64,000 bases of DNA from DATGUP01 sp035301265. GTDB lineage: Bacteria > Bacillota > Bacilli > Bacillales > Amphibacillaceae. Below, in pieces: positions 53,630 to 62,477 of this stretch. The stretch is taken from assembly GCA_035301265.1 (NCBI GenBank), contig DATGUP010000011.1:7572-71571 (forward strand), written 5' to 3'. The notes beneath the pieces are model-generated. The model was given only the letters and a program-made list of their open reading frames with translations, was not told the origin of the DNA and made no database searches. Numbering within the stretch: position 1 is the stretch's first letter; each line of letters opens with the position of its first letter. Position numbers and translations under genes: made by a program.

Positions 53630-55171
53630 ATGCATCCCAAACTCCAAAAATTTGTCGATCCGCTTCCAATCATGGAAACTATAACACCGTCACAAACGTA
53701 TGCAACGTATGATTATTATGAGGTACGCATGGAAGAAGTCCGAAGAAAACTTCACCGCGATTTACCTGCAACCCGCCTTTGGGGCTATGACGGCCAGTTT
53801 CCTGGGCCGCTCTTTGACATCGAAAGAGGAAGACCCATCAAAGTGAAATGGGATAACAATCTCCCATCAAGACATATTCTCCCAGTGGATCAGTCGATAC
53901 ACAATGTCGCCAACGAGCCGAAAGTCCGCACCGTAACCCACTTGCACGGTGCCGAATCTCGGCCTGAAGATGACGGCTATCCCGAAGCATGGTATACACG
54001 CGGCTTTCGCCACGTCGGATCGTTTTTTGAAAAAAAGGTTTACGACTATGCTAACGAGCAGCGCCCCGCCACACTGTGGTATCACGATCATACGATGGGG
54101 CTCACTAGACTCAACGTATATGCAGGGCTTGTCGGTATGTATATTATTCGTGGAAAAGAAGAAAAAGCATTAAACCTGCCCGATGGTGACTATGAAATTC
54201 CGCTTCTTATCGCGGATCGCTCGTTCAATCGTGACGGATCCTTGTTCTACCCAAGACAGCCAGAGCCTTCCACACCTGATATGCCCGATCCGTCCATCCA
54301 GCCGTTTTTCAATGGCGAAACAAATGTCGTCAACGGTAAAGTGTGGCCTTATTTAGACGTTGAACCGCGCAAATACCGTTTCCGCCTGTTGAACGCTGCG
54401 AATACAAGAGCGTATGAGCTGTTTCTCGACTCAGGAGATCCGTTTTATCAAATCGGCTCCGATGGCGGCCTTTTGCAAAAAACCGTCCGGCTCGATCGGC
54501 TGGCGATCGAGCCAGCGGAACGGATGGATGTAATCATTGATTTTACGCATCTTGCGGGAAAAACGGTTCTGTTAAAAAACGATCTCGGTCCAGATGCCGA
54601 TCCGGACGATGAAACGGGTGATGTCATGCAATTCAGGGTCAATCGACCTTTATCCGGTTTAGACACAAGTCGCATTCCCCGGTATTTATCACGCATTCCG
54701 ACATTAAAAAACAAACCGATTACAACGATTCGCCAGTTAAAGCTAACCGGCACGACCGATCAATACGATAGACCTGTGCTGCTTCTTGACGATAAAAACT
54801 GGTCCGATCCTGTCACAGAAAAGCCAGCTCTCGGATCAACTGAAATGTGGTCCTTTATCAATGTCACTGACTTCACACATCCGATGCACATTCATTTAAT
54901 CCAATTTCAAGTATTGGATCGTCAGCCGTTTGATCTCGATATGTATAACAGAAGCGGCCGTATCGTCTTCACCGCCCCGCCTGCTACACCAGCCGCTAAC
55001 GAACAAGGCTGGAAAGATACGGTTGCCGCCCCTTCTGGTGAAATTACCCGTGTCTTAGCCACCTTCGCACCGCATACCGGACGCTACGTCTGGCATTGTC
55101 ACATTCTGGAACATGAAGACTACGATATGATGCGTCCAATGGAGGTCATCCAATCGCGTGAACGAAATTAA
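53630..55171 (+). CDS. cotA: CotA-type multicopper oxidase (spore coat laccase)
   Basis: The 513-residue multicopper oxidase has the same length as B. subtilis CotA and all four copper motifs: VTHLHGAESRPEDDG, LWYHDHTMGLTR, HPMHIHLIQF and WHCHILEHEDYDMMRP. It begins FVDPLPIMETITP, as CotA does, and has no signal peptide. CotA is an outer coat laccase and bilirubin oxidase that makes brown spore pigment. CGGGAGTG precedes the ATG at 53630, 29 codons inside the longest frame. A sporulation promoter is expected but was not pinned down. Confidence 0.92.
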   Translation: MHPKLQKFVDPLPIMETITPSQTYATYDYYEVRMEEVRRKLHRDLPATRLWGYDGQFPGPLFDIERGRPIKVKWDNNLPSRHILPVDQSIHNVANEPKVRTVTHLHGAESRPEDDGYPEAWYTRGFRHVGSFFEKKVYDYANEQRPATLWYHDHTMGLTRLNVYAGLVGMYIIRGKEEKALNLPDGDYEIPLLIADRSFNRDGSLFYPRQPEPSTPDMPDPSIQPFFNGETNVVNGKVWPYLDVEPRKYRFRLLNAANTRAYELFLDSGDPFYQIGSDGGLLQKTVRLDRLAIEPAERMDVIIDFTHLAGKTVLLKNDLGPDADPDDETGDVMQFRVNRPLSGLDTSRIPRYLSRIPTLKNKPITTIRQLKLTGTTDQYDRPVLLLDDKNWSDPVTEKPALGSTEMWSFINVTDFTHPMHIHLIQFQVLDRQPFDLDMYNRSGRIVFTAPPATPAANEQGWKDTVAAPSGEITRVLATFAPHTGRYVWHCHILEHEDYDMMRPMEVIQSRERN

Positions 55172-55207
55172 TGATGGCAGAACGCAGGGTTTGAGGAACT
55201 GGCGTTA

Positions 55208-55591
55208 TCACTCGCTTTCCGAAAACGCCTTGTTCACCGCTTCTGCCACCTCTTCCATCGCCTTGGCCATCCCCGCCTCCACCGCTGCCACATATGCCCC
55301 TTCGACAATCGGCGCTTCCAGAAGTTTCACGCGCTCAGCGTCAGTCATTTCTGTAGCCATCTCTGCGTTCATTTTCGCACTACCGATATCATAAAAAACG
55401 AGGACTCCTCGCCCGTTATCGGCCCGCTCGATAGCCGTCTGTATTTTAGGAAAGCTCGTCCCGATTCCGCCATCATCCGTCCCGCCTGCCGTCTCAATCG
55501 GAACATCGGTAATCACTTGCCGGATTAAGTCTTTTACACCTTCGGCAATTTTCGGACTGTGTGAGATGAGTACGATGCCTACATAGGCCAT
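55208..55591 (-). CDS. dhaM: PTS-dependent dihydroxyacetone kinase phosphotransferase subunit
   Basis: The 127-residue protein is the EIIA-like DhaM, which passes phosphate from HPr to the ADP on DhaL. The phosphorylated His is in GIVLISHSPKIAEGV (about His 11), and AGGTDDGGIGTSFPKI is the family's second motif. It lacks the HPr and EI domains found in E. coli DhaM, as usual for Gram-positive bacteria. Last gene of dhaK-dhaL-dhaM; it converges on cotA with a 36-base gap. Confidence 0.92.
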   Translation of the reverse strand: MAYVGIVLISHSPKIAEGVKDLIRQVITDVPIETAGGTDDGGIGTSFPKIQTAIERADNGRGVLVFYDIGSAKMNAEMATEMTDAERVKLLEAPIVEGAYVAAVEAGMAKAMEEVAEAVNKAFSESE

Positions 55592-55665
55592 GGATAATCG
55601 TCTCCTTTATCGACTTTTTTCTTATCTTCCAAATAACCGTATGCCTCGGCAGTCTCATGCTAGGC

Positions 55666-56289
55666 TCATTCATTTTTTTCTTGTAACACTTCTGCCAAGG
55701 CGGAAAAAATATAGTAGGATGAAGCTGCTCCCGGGTCGATATGACCGATCGACTTTTCCTTAAAGTATGCAGCACGCCCTTTTGTCGCTAGCATGTCCTT
55801 TGTCTTTTCCATCGCTGCTTGCGCTGTTTGAACAAGTTCGTCAGCGCGGACATCTGATGTCTCTTTGCAAAGCGTTACAACAGGCTGCCACACATCAATC
55901 ATCGTTTTCTCACCTGCATCCGCTTTCCCACGCTGTTTCACACCGTCCAAGGCCGCTGTCAACCCACGGACAAATGCATCTCGATCGACTGTCGTCAACG
56001 CCTTCATCGTCATGGACATTTGCAAAAAAGCCGTGCCAAACAACGGGCCAGATGCCCCGCCTACTTTAGACATGAGCGTCACAGCGACATCTTTTAAAAC
56101 AGCACCGACCGTGTCATAATGTTCATTACTTACTTTAGCCACCACTTCCTGAAAACCACGCGCCATGTTAATGCCGTGATCTCCATCACCAATGGGCTGA
56201 TCGAGCGTTGTTAAATCATCTTTGTTTTCCTGTATGTTATCATTGGCATTTATCATCCATTGCACGATATCATCGACGTTTAATTCCAT
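55666..56289 (-). CDS. dhaL: Dihydroxyacetone kinase ADP-binding subunit
   Basis: The 207-residue all-helical DhaL binds ADP and magnesium through the Asp cluster in LDQPIGDGDHGINMARG (near residue 30), and has VGGASGPLFGTAFLQM and KGRAAYFKEKSIGHIDPGAASS near the end. It phosphorylates dihydroxyacetone held on DhaK. ATG 56289 follows AAAGGAT; the longer open frame reaching into dhaK is unsupported. Spacing to dhaK and dhaM is about 75-80 bases each. Confidence 0.93.
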   Translation of the reverse strand: MELNVDDIVQWMINANDNIQENKDDLTTLDQPIGDGDHGINMARGFQEVVAKVSNEHYDTVGAVLKDVAVTLMSKVGGASGPLFGTAFLQMSMTMKALTTVDRDAFVRGLTAALDGVKQRGKADAGEKTMIDVWQPVVTLCKETSDVRADELVQTAQAAMEKTKDMLATKGRAAYFKEKSIGHIDPGAASSYYIFSALAEVLQEKNE

Positions 56290-56368
56290 ATTTGTCATCC
56301 TTTCGAAAACGATTTCTTGTGGTTTATTTTTATCAATGAACGTTGCCTTGTGAAAACAGACTTTCCGT

Positions 56369-57361
56369 TTATATGCGAAAAGCTGGTGCATCCGATGTTG
56401 CATCGAGGAGCTCTTTCATTTCTTCATCCAATTTCAGCAAAGTTACCGAGCAGCCAGCCATTTCCATCGATGTCATATAATCACCGACAAACGTGCGATA
56501 CACGTGGATTCCTTTGTCGTGTAAAATCGACTGTACTTTTTTATTAATCAGGAAAAGTTCCATTTCTGGAGTCGCTCCCATTCCATTCACCATAACCGCT
56601 ACATCGCTTCCGGAAAAATCGAGATCACTAAGAACTTTGCCAGTCAATTCCTCAGCAATCGCATCAGCGCGCGCAACCGGCTTGCGCTCAATGCCCGGCT
56701 CTCCGTGGATACCGATACCAACCTCCATTTCTCCTTCTTCCAGCTCAAAACCAGCCTTGCCTGAAGCTGGCATAACGCACGGTGTAAGCGCCATCCCCAT
56801 CGAACGAACATTGGCGACCACCCGCTCGGCCACTGCTTTCACATCAGCAAGCGATGCCCCTTGCTCGGCCTTGGCACCAGCGATTTTATGCACAAAAACA
56901 GTTCCGGCGATGCCGCGTCGACCGGTGGTTGCGGTACTATCTTCCACCGCCACATCGTCATTGACAACGACATGTTCAACTGAGATTCCCTCTGCTTCTG
57001 CCAATTCAGCGGCCATTTCAAAGTTCAAGACATCGCCTGTGTAATTTTTAATGACTAAAAACACACCTTCACCCGCATCAACGGCCTTAATCGCTTCCAA
57101 TACTTGATCGGGAGTTGGCGATGTGAACACTTCCCCGGCAACGGCCGCATCGAGCATGCCTCTGCCGACATAACCCGCATGCGCCGGCTCATGACCGCTT
57201 CCCCCGCCGCTGACCAAGCCAACCTTGCCACCTACAGGCGCGTCATTGCGAACGATAACCGTCGTATCAGGGATTTTCCGGACTTTGTCTGGATATGCAG
57301 CGGCCAAACCGTCGGTCATATCCTGCACGACTCGATCGGGATCATTGATCATTTTTTTCAT
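56369..57361 (-). CDS. dhaK: Dihydroxyacetone kinase substrate-binding subunit
   Basis: The 330-residue DhaK binds dihydroxyacetone covalently as a hemiaminal on the His in VGIGIHGEPGIE near residue 215; GLVSGGGSGHEPAHAGYVG near 45 is the other conserved part. Together with DhaL and DhaM it makes dihydroxyacetone phosphate at the expense of PEP. AGGAGG precedes ATG 57361. A cre-like sequence, TGAAAACGCTTATT (57375-57388, two mismatches), overlaps the ribosome binding site region and suggests carbon catabolite control. The murR gene reads divergently from the same intergenic region. Confidence 0.93.
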   Translation of the reverse strand: MKKMINDPDRVVQDMTDGLAAAYPDKVRKIPDTTVIVRNDAPVGGKVGLVSGGGSGHEPAHAGYVGRGMLDAAVAGEVFTSPTPDQVLEAIKAVDAGEGVFLVIKNYTGDVLNFEMAAELAEAEGISVEHVVVNDDVAVEDSTATTGRRGIAGTVFVHKIAGAKAEQGASLADVKAVAERVVANVRSMGMALTPCVMPASGKAGFELEEGEMEVGIGIHGEPGIERKPVARADAIAEELTGKVLSDLDFSGSDVAVMVNGMGATPEMELFLINKKVQSILHDKGIHVYRTFVGDYMTSMEMAGCSVTLLKLDEEMKELLDATSDAPAFRI

Positions 57362-57531
57362 ATATACCGCCTCCTGAAAACGCTTATTTGTTTCTATTGT
57401 ATATCTGGGCAAGCTTATTGTTAAGCAAACGTATGCCTACCTCTTTTTTCAAATAGCTTTTTAACGTATCACCCCGCTTAAGTGAAGAATGTTTCAAAAT
57501 CTGAAATTTTATACCGCGATTTCTCGTTATA

Positions 57532-57560
57532 TTGATTTTTTATACCAAGAAAATTATACT
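57532..57560 (+). promoter_or_regulatory. SigA-type promoter of murR
   Basis: TTGATT (57532-57537) and TATACT (57555-57560) have 17-base spacing. The transcription start would be near 57567, which is inside the longest open frame and so rules out its first ATG. Confidence 0.65.
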
Positions 57561-57565
57561 GAATA

Positions 57566-57581
57566 TGTAAGCGCTGTTACA
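57566..57581 (+). promoter_or_regulatory. Inverted repeat at the murR transcription start
   Basis: TGTAAGCGCTGTTACA has TGTAA/TTACA arms and an AGCGCT centre. It may be a MurR operator or an imperfect cre site; the position on the start point fits repression. Confidence 0.45.
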
Positions 57582-57596
57582 AATGGAGGTGTTCGT

Positions 57597-58490
57597 CTGG
57601 AAGGGATCCTTTACAAAGTACGAGAATCGCTCAATTATGTTAAACCATCGGAAGCGGCTGTGGCGGAATATATTTTAAAACATCCGGATAAAGTCGTTAC
57701 GATGACCGTCAAACAATTGGCCGACGCTAGTTATGCCAGCCCCTCTGCCGTCATGCGTTACTGCCAAACGCTCGGTTATAAAGGGTACAAAGAATTTAAA
57801 TTAAAACTATCCGGTGATCTGGCAGTAATCCACTCGCACGATTTGGAACAAGAAACTTTAGCCCCCGGTGACTCGATCGATAAAATTATGTCGGTCATTA
57901 CCAATACCAATATTCAATCACTCTACAGTTCATTACAGTTAATGCAAAAAGATCACGTTGAAAAAGCATTTCATTATTTACTTCAAGCTAAAAAAATTGA
58001 TTTCTACGGTGTCGGTTCCAGCTATTTAATCGCTCGGGATGCCGTTCAGAAATTTATGCGCATCAATAAAGTTTGCACAGCTTATAGCGATTTTCATATG
58101 CAAAAGGTATCGGCAGTGAACCTAAACGAGGAAGATATTGCCGTTGCTATTTCTTATTCAGGTGAAACCCAACAGATCATTGATTGTACCAAAATTGCGC
58201 AATCCAAAGGGGCAAAAGTGATAGCGATAACAAAATATGCAGATTCGCGTTTGAGCAAGCTGGCCGATGCCGTATTATTTGTCGCCGCCCAAGAAGATGA
58301 ATTCCGAAGCGCAGCTATGTCGTCGCGACTAGCGTCATTAAATGTGATCGACATCCTTTATACGGCATGTGCTTATGCCGATTATGACACATCTTTAGCC
58401 CATTTGAACCGAACGTACAACATTGTACAACAAAGTCAAAGAGAGGATGCAAAGCATGCACAAAACAACAAGAACAACCGAAAAGCGTAA
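57597..58490 (+). CDS. murR: MurR/RpiR family transcriptional regulator
   Basis: The protein of about 297 residues has an N-terminal RpiR helix-turn-helix (LNYVKPSEAAVAEYILKHPDKVV, TVKQLADASYASPSAVMRYCQTLGYKGYKEFKL) and a C-terminal SIS sugar-phosphate domain (DFYGVGSSYLIARDAVQKF, AVAISYSGETQQIIDCTKIAQSKGA). Upstream of murQ and a MurP-like PTS gene it is the expected regulator responding to N-acetylmuramic acid 6-phosphate. The open frame begins at 57489, before the promoter; GGAGG lies eight bases before a CTG at 57597, the most credible start. It overlaps murQ by 35 bases. Confidence 0.85.
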   Translation: MEGILYKVRESLNYVKPSEAAVAEYILKHPDKVVTMTVKQLADASYASPSAVMRYCQTLGYKGYKEFKLKLSGDLAVIHSHDLEQETLAPGDSIDKIMSVITNTNIQSLYSSLQLMQKDHVEKAFHYLLQAKKIDFYGVGSSYLIARDAVQKFMRINKVCTAYSDFHMQKVSAVNLNEEDIAVAISYSGETQQIIDCTKIAQSKGAKVIAITKYADSRLSKLADAVLFVAAQEDEFRSAAMSSRLASLNVIDILYTACAYADYDTSLAHLNRTYNIVQQSQREDAKHAQNNKNNRKA

Positions 58491-59367
58491 TAATAAAACG
58501 ATGAATTTGGACGAAATGAGTACACGCGAAATTTTACAAGTGATGAACGAAGAAGACAAAACCGTTCCGGAAGCGGTTAGTGGTGCGATTGAGCAAATCG
58601 AACAAGCTGTTTCCGTTGTCATGGACTCCTTTAAAAAAGGCGGCAGACTAATTTATATTGGCGCTGGCACAAGCGGTCGCTTAGGTATTCTTGATGCGGT
58701 TGAATGTCCGCCTACATTCGGCACGGATCCAGAAAAAGTCCAAGGTCTTATCGCAGGCGGTGAAGGGGCGATCATGCAAGCCGTTGAAGGAGCCGAAGAC
58801 GATCCTGAACTGGCTGCATCTGACTTAAAAGATATTCATGTTAGCGAAAAGGATACGGTTATTGGCCTTGCTGCTAGCGGACGCACTCCTTATGTAATCG
58901 GTGGACTCCAATACAGTAAGCAATGCGGGGCTCACACGGTAGCTATCAGTTGTAATAAACATGCCCAAGTGAGCCAATATGCGGATATCCCTATTGAAGT
59001 GGAAGTCGGACCTGAAATCTTAACCGGCTCCACCCGATTGAAAGCTGGAACAGCGCAAAAACTTGTTGTCAATATGATTTCTACAAGTGCGATGATAGGC
59101 ATTGGCAAAGTTTATAAAAACCTGATGGTGGACGTTCAACCGACAAACAATAAGTTAGTTGAACGCGCTAAAAATATTATAGCCACCGCTGCACAAGTTG
59201 ATCATGACACAGCAGCAAAATATTTTGCAGCAGCGAACGGAAATCCGAAAATAGCGATTATCATGATTAAAAAGGCGTGCAGTTTTGCGGATGCCAAACG
59301 GTACTTGCACGAAGCCGATGGATTTGTGCGCAAAGCTATAAAACTTGCTAACAAGGAGAGGGACTGA
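58456..59367 (+). CDS. murQ: N-acetylmuramic acid 6-phosphate etherase
   Basis: The 303-residue SIS-domain enzyme splits MurNAc-6-phosphate into GlcNAc-6-phosphate and lactate. The hallmark is LIYIGAGTSGRLGILDAVECPPTFGTD near residue 65 with the catalytic Glu, followed by VQGLIAGGEGAIMQAVEGAEDD, GLAASGRTPYV and NMISTSAMIGIGKVYKNLMVDV. ATG 58456 follows GAGAGG by eight bases. It overlaps both murR and, by one base, the PTS gene, showing tight operon coupling. Product GlcNAc-6-phosphate would join the amino-sugar pool of the region. Confidence 0.95.
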   Translation: MHKTTRTTEKRNNKTMNLDEMSTREILQVMNEEDKTVPEAVSGAIEQIEQAVSVVMDSFKKGGRLIYIGAGTSGRLGILDAVECPPTFGTDPEKVQGLIAGGEGAIMQAVEGAEDDPELAASDLKDIHVSEKDTVIGLAASGRTPYVIGGLQYSKQCGAHTVAISCNKHAQVSQYADIPIEVEVGPEILTGSTRLKAGTAQKLVVNMISTSAMIGIGKVYKNLMVDVQPTNNKLVERAKNIIATAAQVDHDTAAKYFAAANGNPKIAIIMIKKACSFADAKRYLHEADGFVRKAIKLANKERD

Positions 59368-61274
59368 TGAATAACAAAGAATTAGCCAAACAAATCGTCC
59401 AACATTTGGGCGGTGAAAACAACATTCGCAACCTGACTAACTGTATTACTCGTTTGCGAATCGATGTCAAAAACCGTAGTCATATCGATCTTGAAGCATT
59501 AAAACAAGTGGATGGTGTTTTGAGTGTTATCGATCAAGAAACGATTCAAGTTGTGCTCGGACCAGGTAAAGTAACTAAAGTGGCTAACGAAATACATGAA
59601 AACACTTCGATCGATGTCAGTGTGGATGATAGTGATGAATTTGATATCGCCGCGGATACGAAAGCATCTTATAAGGCCAAACAAACATCAGCTATTCAAC
59701 AGCTATTCAGACATATCGGTAATATTTTCGTACCGATAATCCCCGGGCTCGTCGCTTCCGGACTCATGCTCGGTATTGCCAATCTCATTTTAAACCTCGC
59801 TGATGCAGGAATATTGGATCAAGCAATTTTAGAATCAGACTGGTATATGCTACTGGAGGCAACGGGTAATCTCTTATTCGGTGCGCTTGGGGTATTTGCT
59901 GGTATTAATACAGCTCGCGAGTTCGGCGGGACAATGGTTCTCGGTGGAATTGCCGGTTTGTTAATCTACACTCCTGTTTTAGATGATATCGGTACCTTGA
60001 GCTTATTCGGATTGAAACTAGAGATCGGTGCCGGACTCGGTGGTCTTTTAGGAGTCCTCTTGGCAGCGTATCTATTTACTCGAATTGAAAAGTTTGTGCG
60101 AAAACGTATCGCCGATAGTTTAGATCTTATTGTAACGCCGCTCATTACGGTTCTAGTCGGTTCGATCATAACGATTATTATTATCCAACCGATTTCCGGG
60201 CTGATCATGAGCGGGATCACATGGTTTCTCGTTGATGTAATGCTCGAGACCGGTGGCATTATTGGTGGTTTTGTGCTGTCAGCCACATTCTTACCACTCG
60301 TCACGGTCGGTATGCATCAAGGGCTCGTTCCGGTGCACTTAGAATTAATCGATCAATTCGGCTCGACGACATTATTACCGATTCTCGCCATGGCTGGTGG
60401 CGGTCAAGTGGGTGCTATGATCGCGATATATATTAAAACCAAAAATAAACGATTGAAAAATACAGTCGCCAGTGTACTACCTGTTGGCATTTTAGGAATC
60501 GGCGAACCGCTGATTTATGGTGTGAGTTTACCACTCGGCCGGCCGTTTATCACAGCCTGTCTTGGAGCAGGATTTGGCGGAGCATTTTTATCCTTGTTTA
60601 CCGTTGGTGCCATTACAGTCGGTCCATCTGGGATTGTCTTAATTCCGTTGATTGCTGATAATAAATATTTACTGTATTTCATAGGGTTAGTCATCTCGTA
60701 TATAGGCGGATTTATTTTAACTTATCTATTCGGTTTTAAAGAAGAAATGGCTCAAAAACTATTTGGCGATAGCCCAGAACAAACTAAAAAAGAAGTCGCA
60801 AGCACAGCTATGCAAACGGAAACAACGGATATAAGCAGCCCGCTTTCCGGTGAGATTCGACCACTTCACGAATTAAATGATGACGTTTTCGCGTCTGAAT
60901 CGGTTGGCAAAGGCATTGCAATCTACCCATCTGAAGGCAAACTGTATGCACCTGCAAGCGGTACCATAACAACCGTTTTCCCGACTGGTCACGCCATCGG
61001 AATGACAACCGATGAAGGCGTCGATATCTTATTGCACATCGGCCTGAATACCGTTGAAATAAAAGACAATGTCTTCCATTTACAAGTGAAACAAGATGAA
61101 AAAGTTGCAAAGGGGCAACTTCTCTGCACTTTTGATATGGAATCAATCACGGATCAAGGCTATGACTTAAGCTCGCCCATCGTTATCACAAACGCAGACG
61201 CCTACGACACGATCGATCCAGTCGAACAAAAAGAAATTCAAGCAGGAAGCAGATTGATGACAATTAATAAATAG
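59367..61274 (+). CDS. murP: PTS transporter EIIBCA, MurP-like (glucose superfamily)
   Basis: The 635-residue permease has an EIIB domain with phosphorylated Cys 26 in NLTNCITRLRIDV, an EIIC domain of about ten helices (residues 105-470, with GIGEPLIYGVSLPLGRPF), and a C-terminal EIIA of the glucose type with the phospho-His in VDILLHIGLNTVEI. E. coli MurP has only EIIBC and borrows EIIA-Glc; here EIIA is fused. Position behind murQ (stop and start share one base) supports N-acetylmuramic acid as substrate, although sequence alone would also allow a beta-glucoside or sucrose type. Confidence 0.88.
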   Translation: MNNKELAKQIVQHLGGENNIRNLTNCITRLRIDVKNRSHIDLEALKQVDGVLSVIDQETIQVVLGPGKVTKVANEIHENTSIDVSVDDSDEFDIAADTKASYKAKQTSAIQQLFRHIGNIFVPIIPGLVASGLMLGIANLILNLADAGILDQAILESDWYMLLEATGNLLFGALGVFAGINTAREFGGTMVLGGIAGLLIYTPVLDDIGTLSLFGLKLEIGAGLGGLLGVLLAAYLFTRIEKFVRKRIADSLDLIVTPLITVLVGSIITIIIIQPISGLIMSGITWFLVDVMLETGGIIGGFVLSATFLPLVTVGMHQGLVPVHLELIDQFGSTTLLPILAMAGGGQVGAMIAIYIKTKNKRLKNTVASVLPVGILGIGEPLIYGVSLPLGRPFITACLGAGFGGAFLSLFTVGAITVGPSGIVLIPLIADNKYLLYFIGLVISYIGGFILTYLFGFKEEMAQKLFGDSPEQTKKEVASTAMQTETTDISSPLSGEIRPLHELNDDVFASESVGKGIAIYPSEGKLYAPASGTITTVFPTGHAIGMTTDEGVDILLHIGLNTVEIKDNVFHLQVKQDEKVAKGQLLCTFDMESITDQGYDLSSPIVITNADAYDTIDPVEQKEIQAGSRLMTINK

Positions 61275-61300
61275 GCAAGCAAACGGATCTAGAACAAGAG

Positions 61301-61340
61301 AAAAAGTAGTTCAGTTAAAAACTGAACTACTTTTTGTTTC
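61301..61340 (+). terminator. Intrinsic terminator of the mur operon
   Basis: A perfect 16-base stem (61301-61316 with 61320-61335, core AGTAGTTCAGTT) ends in five T, 26 bases past the PTS gene. The rest of the gap to glpF has nothing recognised. Confidence 0.9.
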
Positions 61341-61511
61341 ATACCAGAACACTTCTTTTTAGCCCAACATGCACCTGTTTTGTCTGAGCCTTATTGACAC
61401 CGTGTATGTATTAAGATTGACGACAGTTTTCCAAGCAAGAATAATATAGCTCCACAGCCTTTCTTACGCCTGATACAGAAAACAGTTTTTCACAGCCTTG
61501 GCATAGTTTGT

Positions 61512-62324
61512 TTAGCCATTTATTTCTTGCTTTGCTTTATTCATTTCTGTTGTGACGGCTGCAATCGCAAGCACAAGTACCACCGCACTCATTAGCCAAA
61601 AAGAAAACGATAGTACGCCTTCAAACAACGCTTTATAAAATAACGCGCCGTATATCCCGCCGATGATCGGTCCCACAACAGGAATCCACGAATACCCCCA
61701 ATCGGAATCGCCTTTTCCCGGAATCGGTAGCAAAGCATGTGCGATACGCGGGGCCAAATCACGCGCTGGATTAATCGCAAACCCTGTTGGGCCGCCTAAC
61801 GACATACCGATCGCCACGATCAAAAGACCGATTAAAAGCGGATTCCACCCTTGTGTGTACTCATTCGCTCCGATAAACAAAATGCCGAGCAGGAGAATGA
61901 ATGTGCCTATGATTTCGCTTAACAAATTGGCCAATGGACGTCGGATTTGCGGCATTGTCGAAAACACTTGGCGTTTCAAATCCGGATCGTCAGTTTCTTT
62001 CCAGTGTGGCAAATAGTTTAAATATGCAATAACCGCACCGAGAAAGGCGCCTATCATTTGCGCTCCAATATACATCGGTACCTTTTCCCACGGGAACTCC
62101 CCGCCGGCTGCTAATCCCAATGTTACAGCTGGATTAATATGCGCATCCGATACACGACCAATAGCATAAACGGCCAAAGCAACCGCAAGTCCCCAGCCGA
62201 TTGTGATCACAACCCAGCCCGCCTCTTCGGCTTTTGACTTTTTCAATAAGACACCGCCAACAACACCTGCTCCTAAAATCATTAAAATCATCGTCCCTAT
62301 GACTTCTGCCAGAAATTCAGACAT
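61512..62324 (-). CDS. glpF: Glycerol uptake facilitator (MIP family)
   Basis: The 270-residue channel has six helices and the two pore motifs SDAHINPAVTLG (near 63) and GFAINPARDLAPR (near 185); the Asp after NPAR is the mark of glycerol-conducting members rather than strict water channels. ATG 62324 follows AAAGGAG by ten bases, three codons into the longest frame. No glpK is adjacent. Its predicted promoter leaves a leader of only about 40 bases, too short for a GlpP-type attenuator. Facilitated glycerol entry would complement the Dha and GDPD systems. Confidence 0.9.
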   Translation of the reverse strand: MSEFLAEVIGTMILMILGAGVVGGVLLKKSKAEEAGWVVITIGWGLAVALAVYAIGRVSDAHINPAVTLGLAAGGEFPWEKVPMYIGAQMIGAFLGAVIAYLNYLPHWKETDDPDLKRQVFSTMPQIRRPLANLLSEIIGTFILLLGILFIGANEYTQGWNPLLIGLLIVAIGMSLGGPTGFAINPARDLAPRIAHALLPIPGKGDSDWGYSWIPVVGPIIGGIYGALFYKALFEGVLSFSFWLMSAVVLVLAIAAVTTEMNKAKQEING

Positions 62325-62372
62325 GTCTGTCATACTCCTTTCATGATGGCTATCCCTTACTATCCCCGTCTA

Positions 62373-62401
62373 TTAATAATTGAATCCACATTTTCTGTCA
62401 A
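62373..62401 (-). promoter_or_regulatory. Predicted SigA promoter of glpF
   Basis: On the minus strand TTGACA (62396-62401) and TATTAA (62373-62378) are 17 bases apart, about 50 bases before the start codon. Confidence 0.6.
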
Positions 62402-62450
62402 TACATACATCACAGAAAAAGCCGAAATCATCTGCCTTATAAGCAAATAA

Positions 62451-62477
62451 AAAAGTGCTTGGCGGACAAGCACTTTT
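62451..62477 (-). terminator. Intrinsic terminator of fdhA
   Basis: AAAAGTGCTT and AAGCACTTTT form a ten-base perfect stem with seven-base loop and a T-rich tail on the minus strand. It overlaps the fdhA stop codon. Confidence 0.9.

Noticed and set aside
61512..62450. GlpP-dependent leader in front of glpF
   Set aside because: The predicted promoter leaves only about 40 bases of leader and no hairpin with T-tract is seen.
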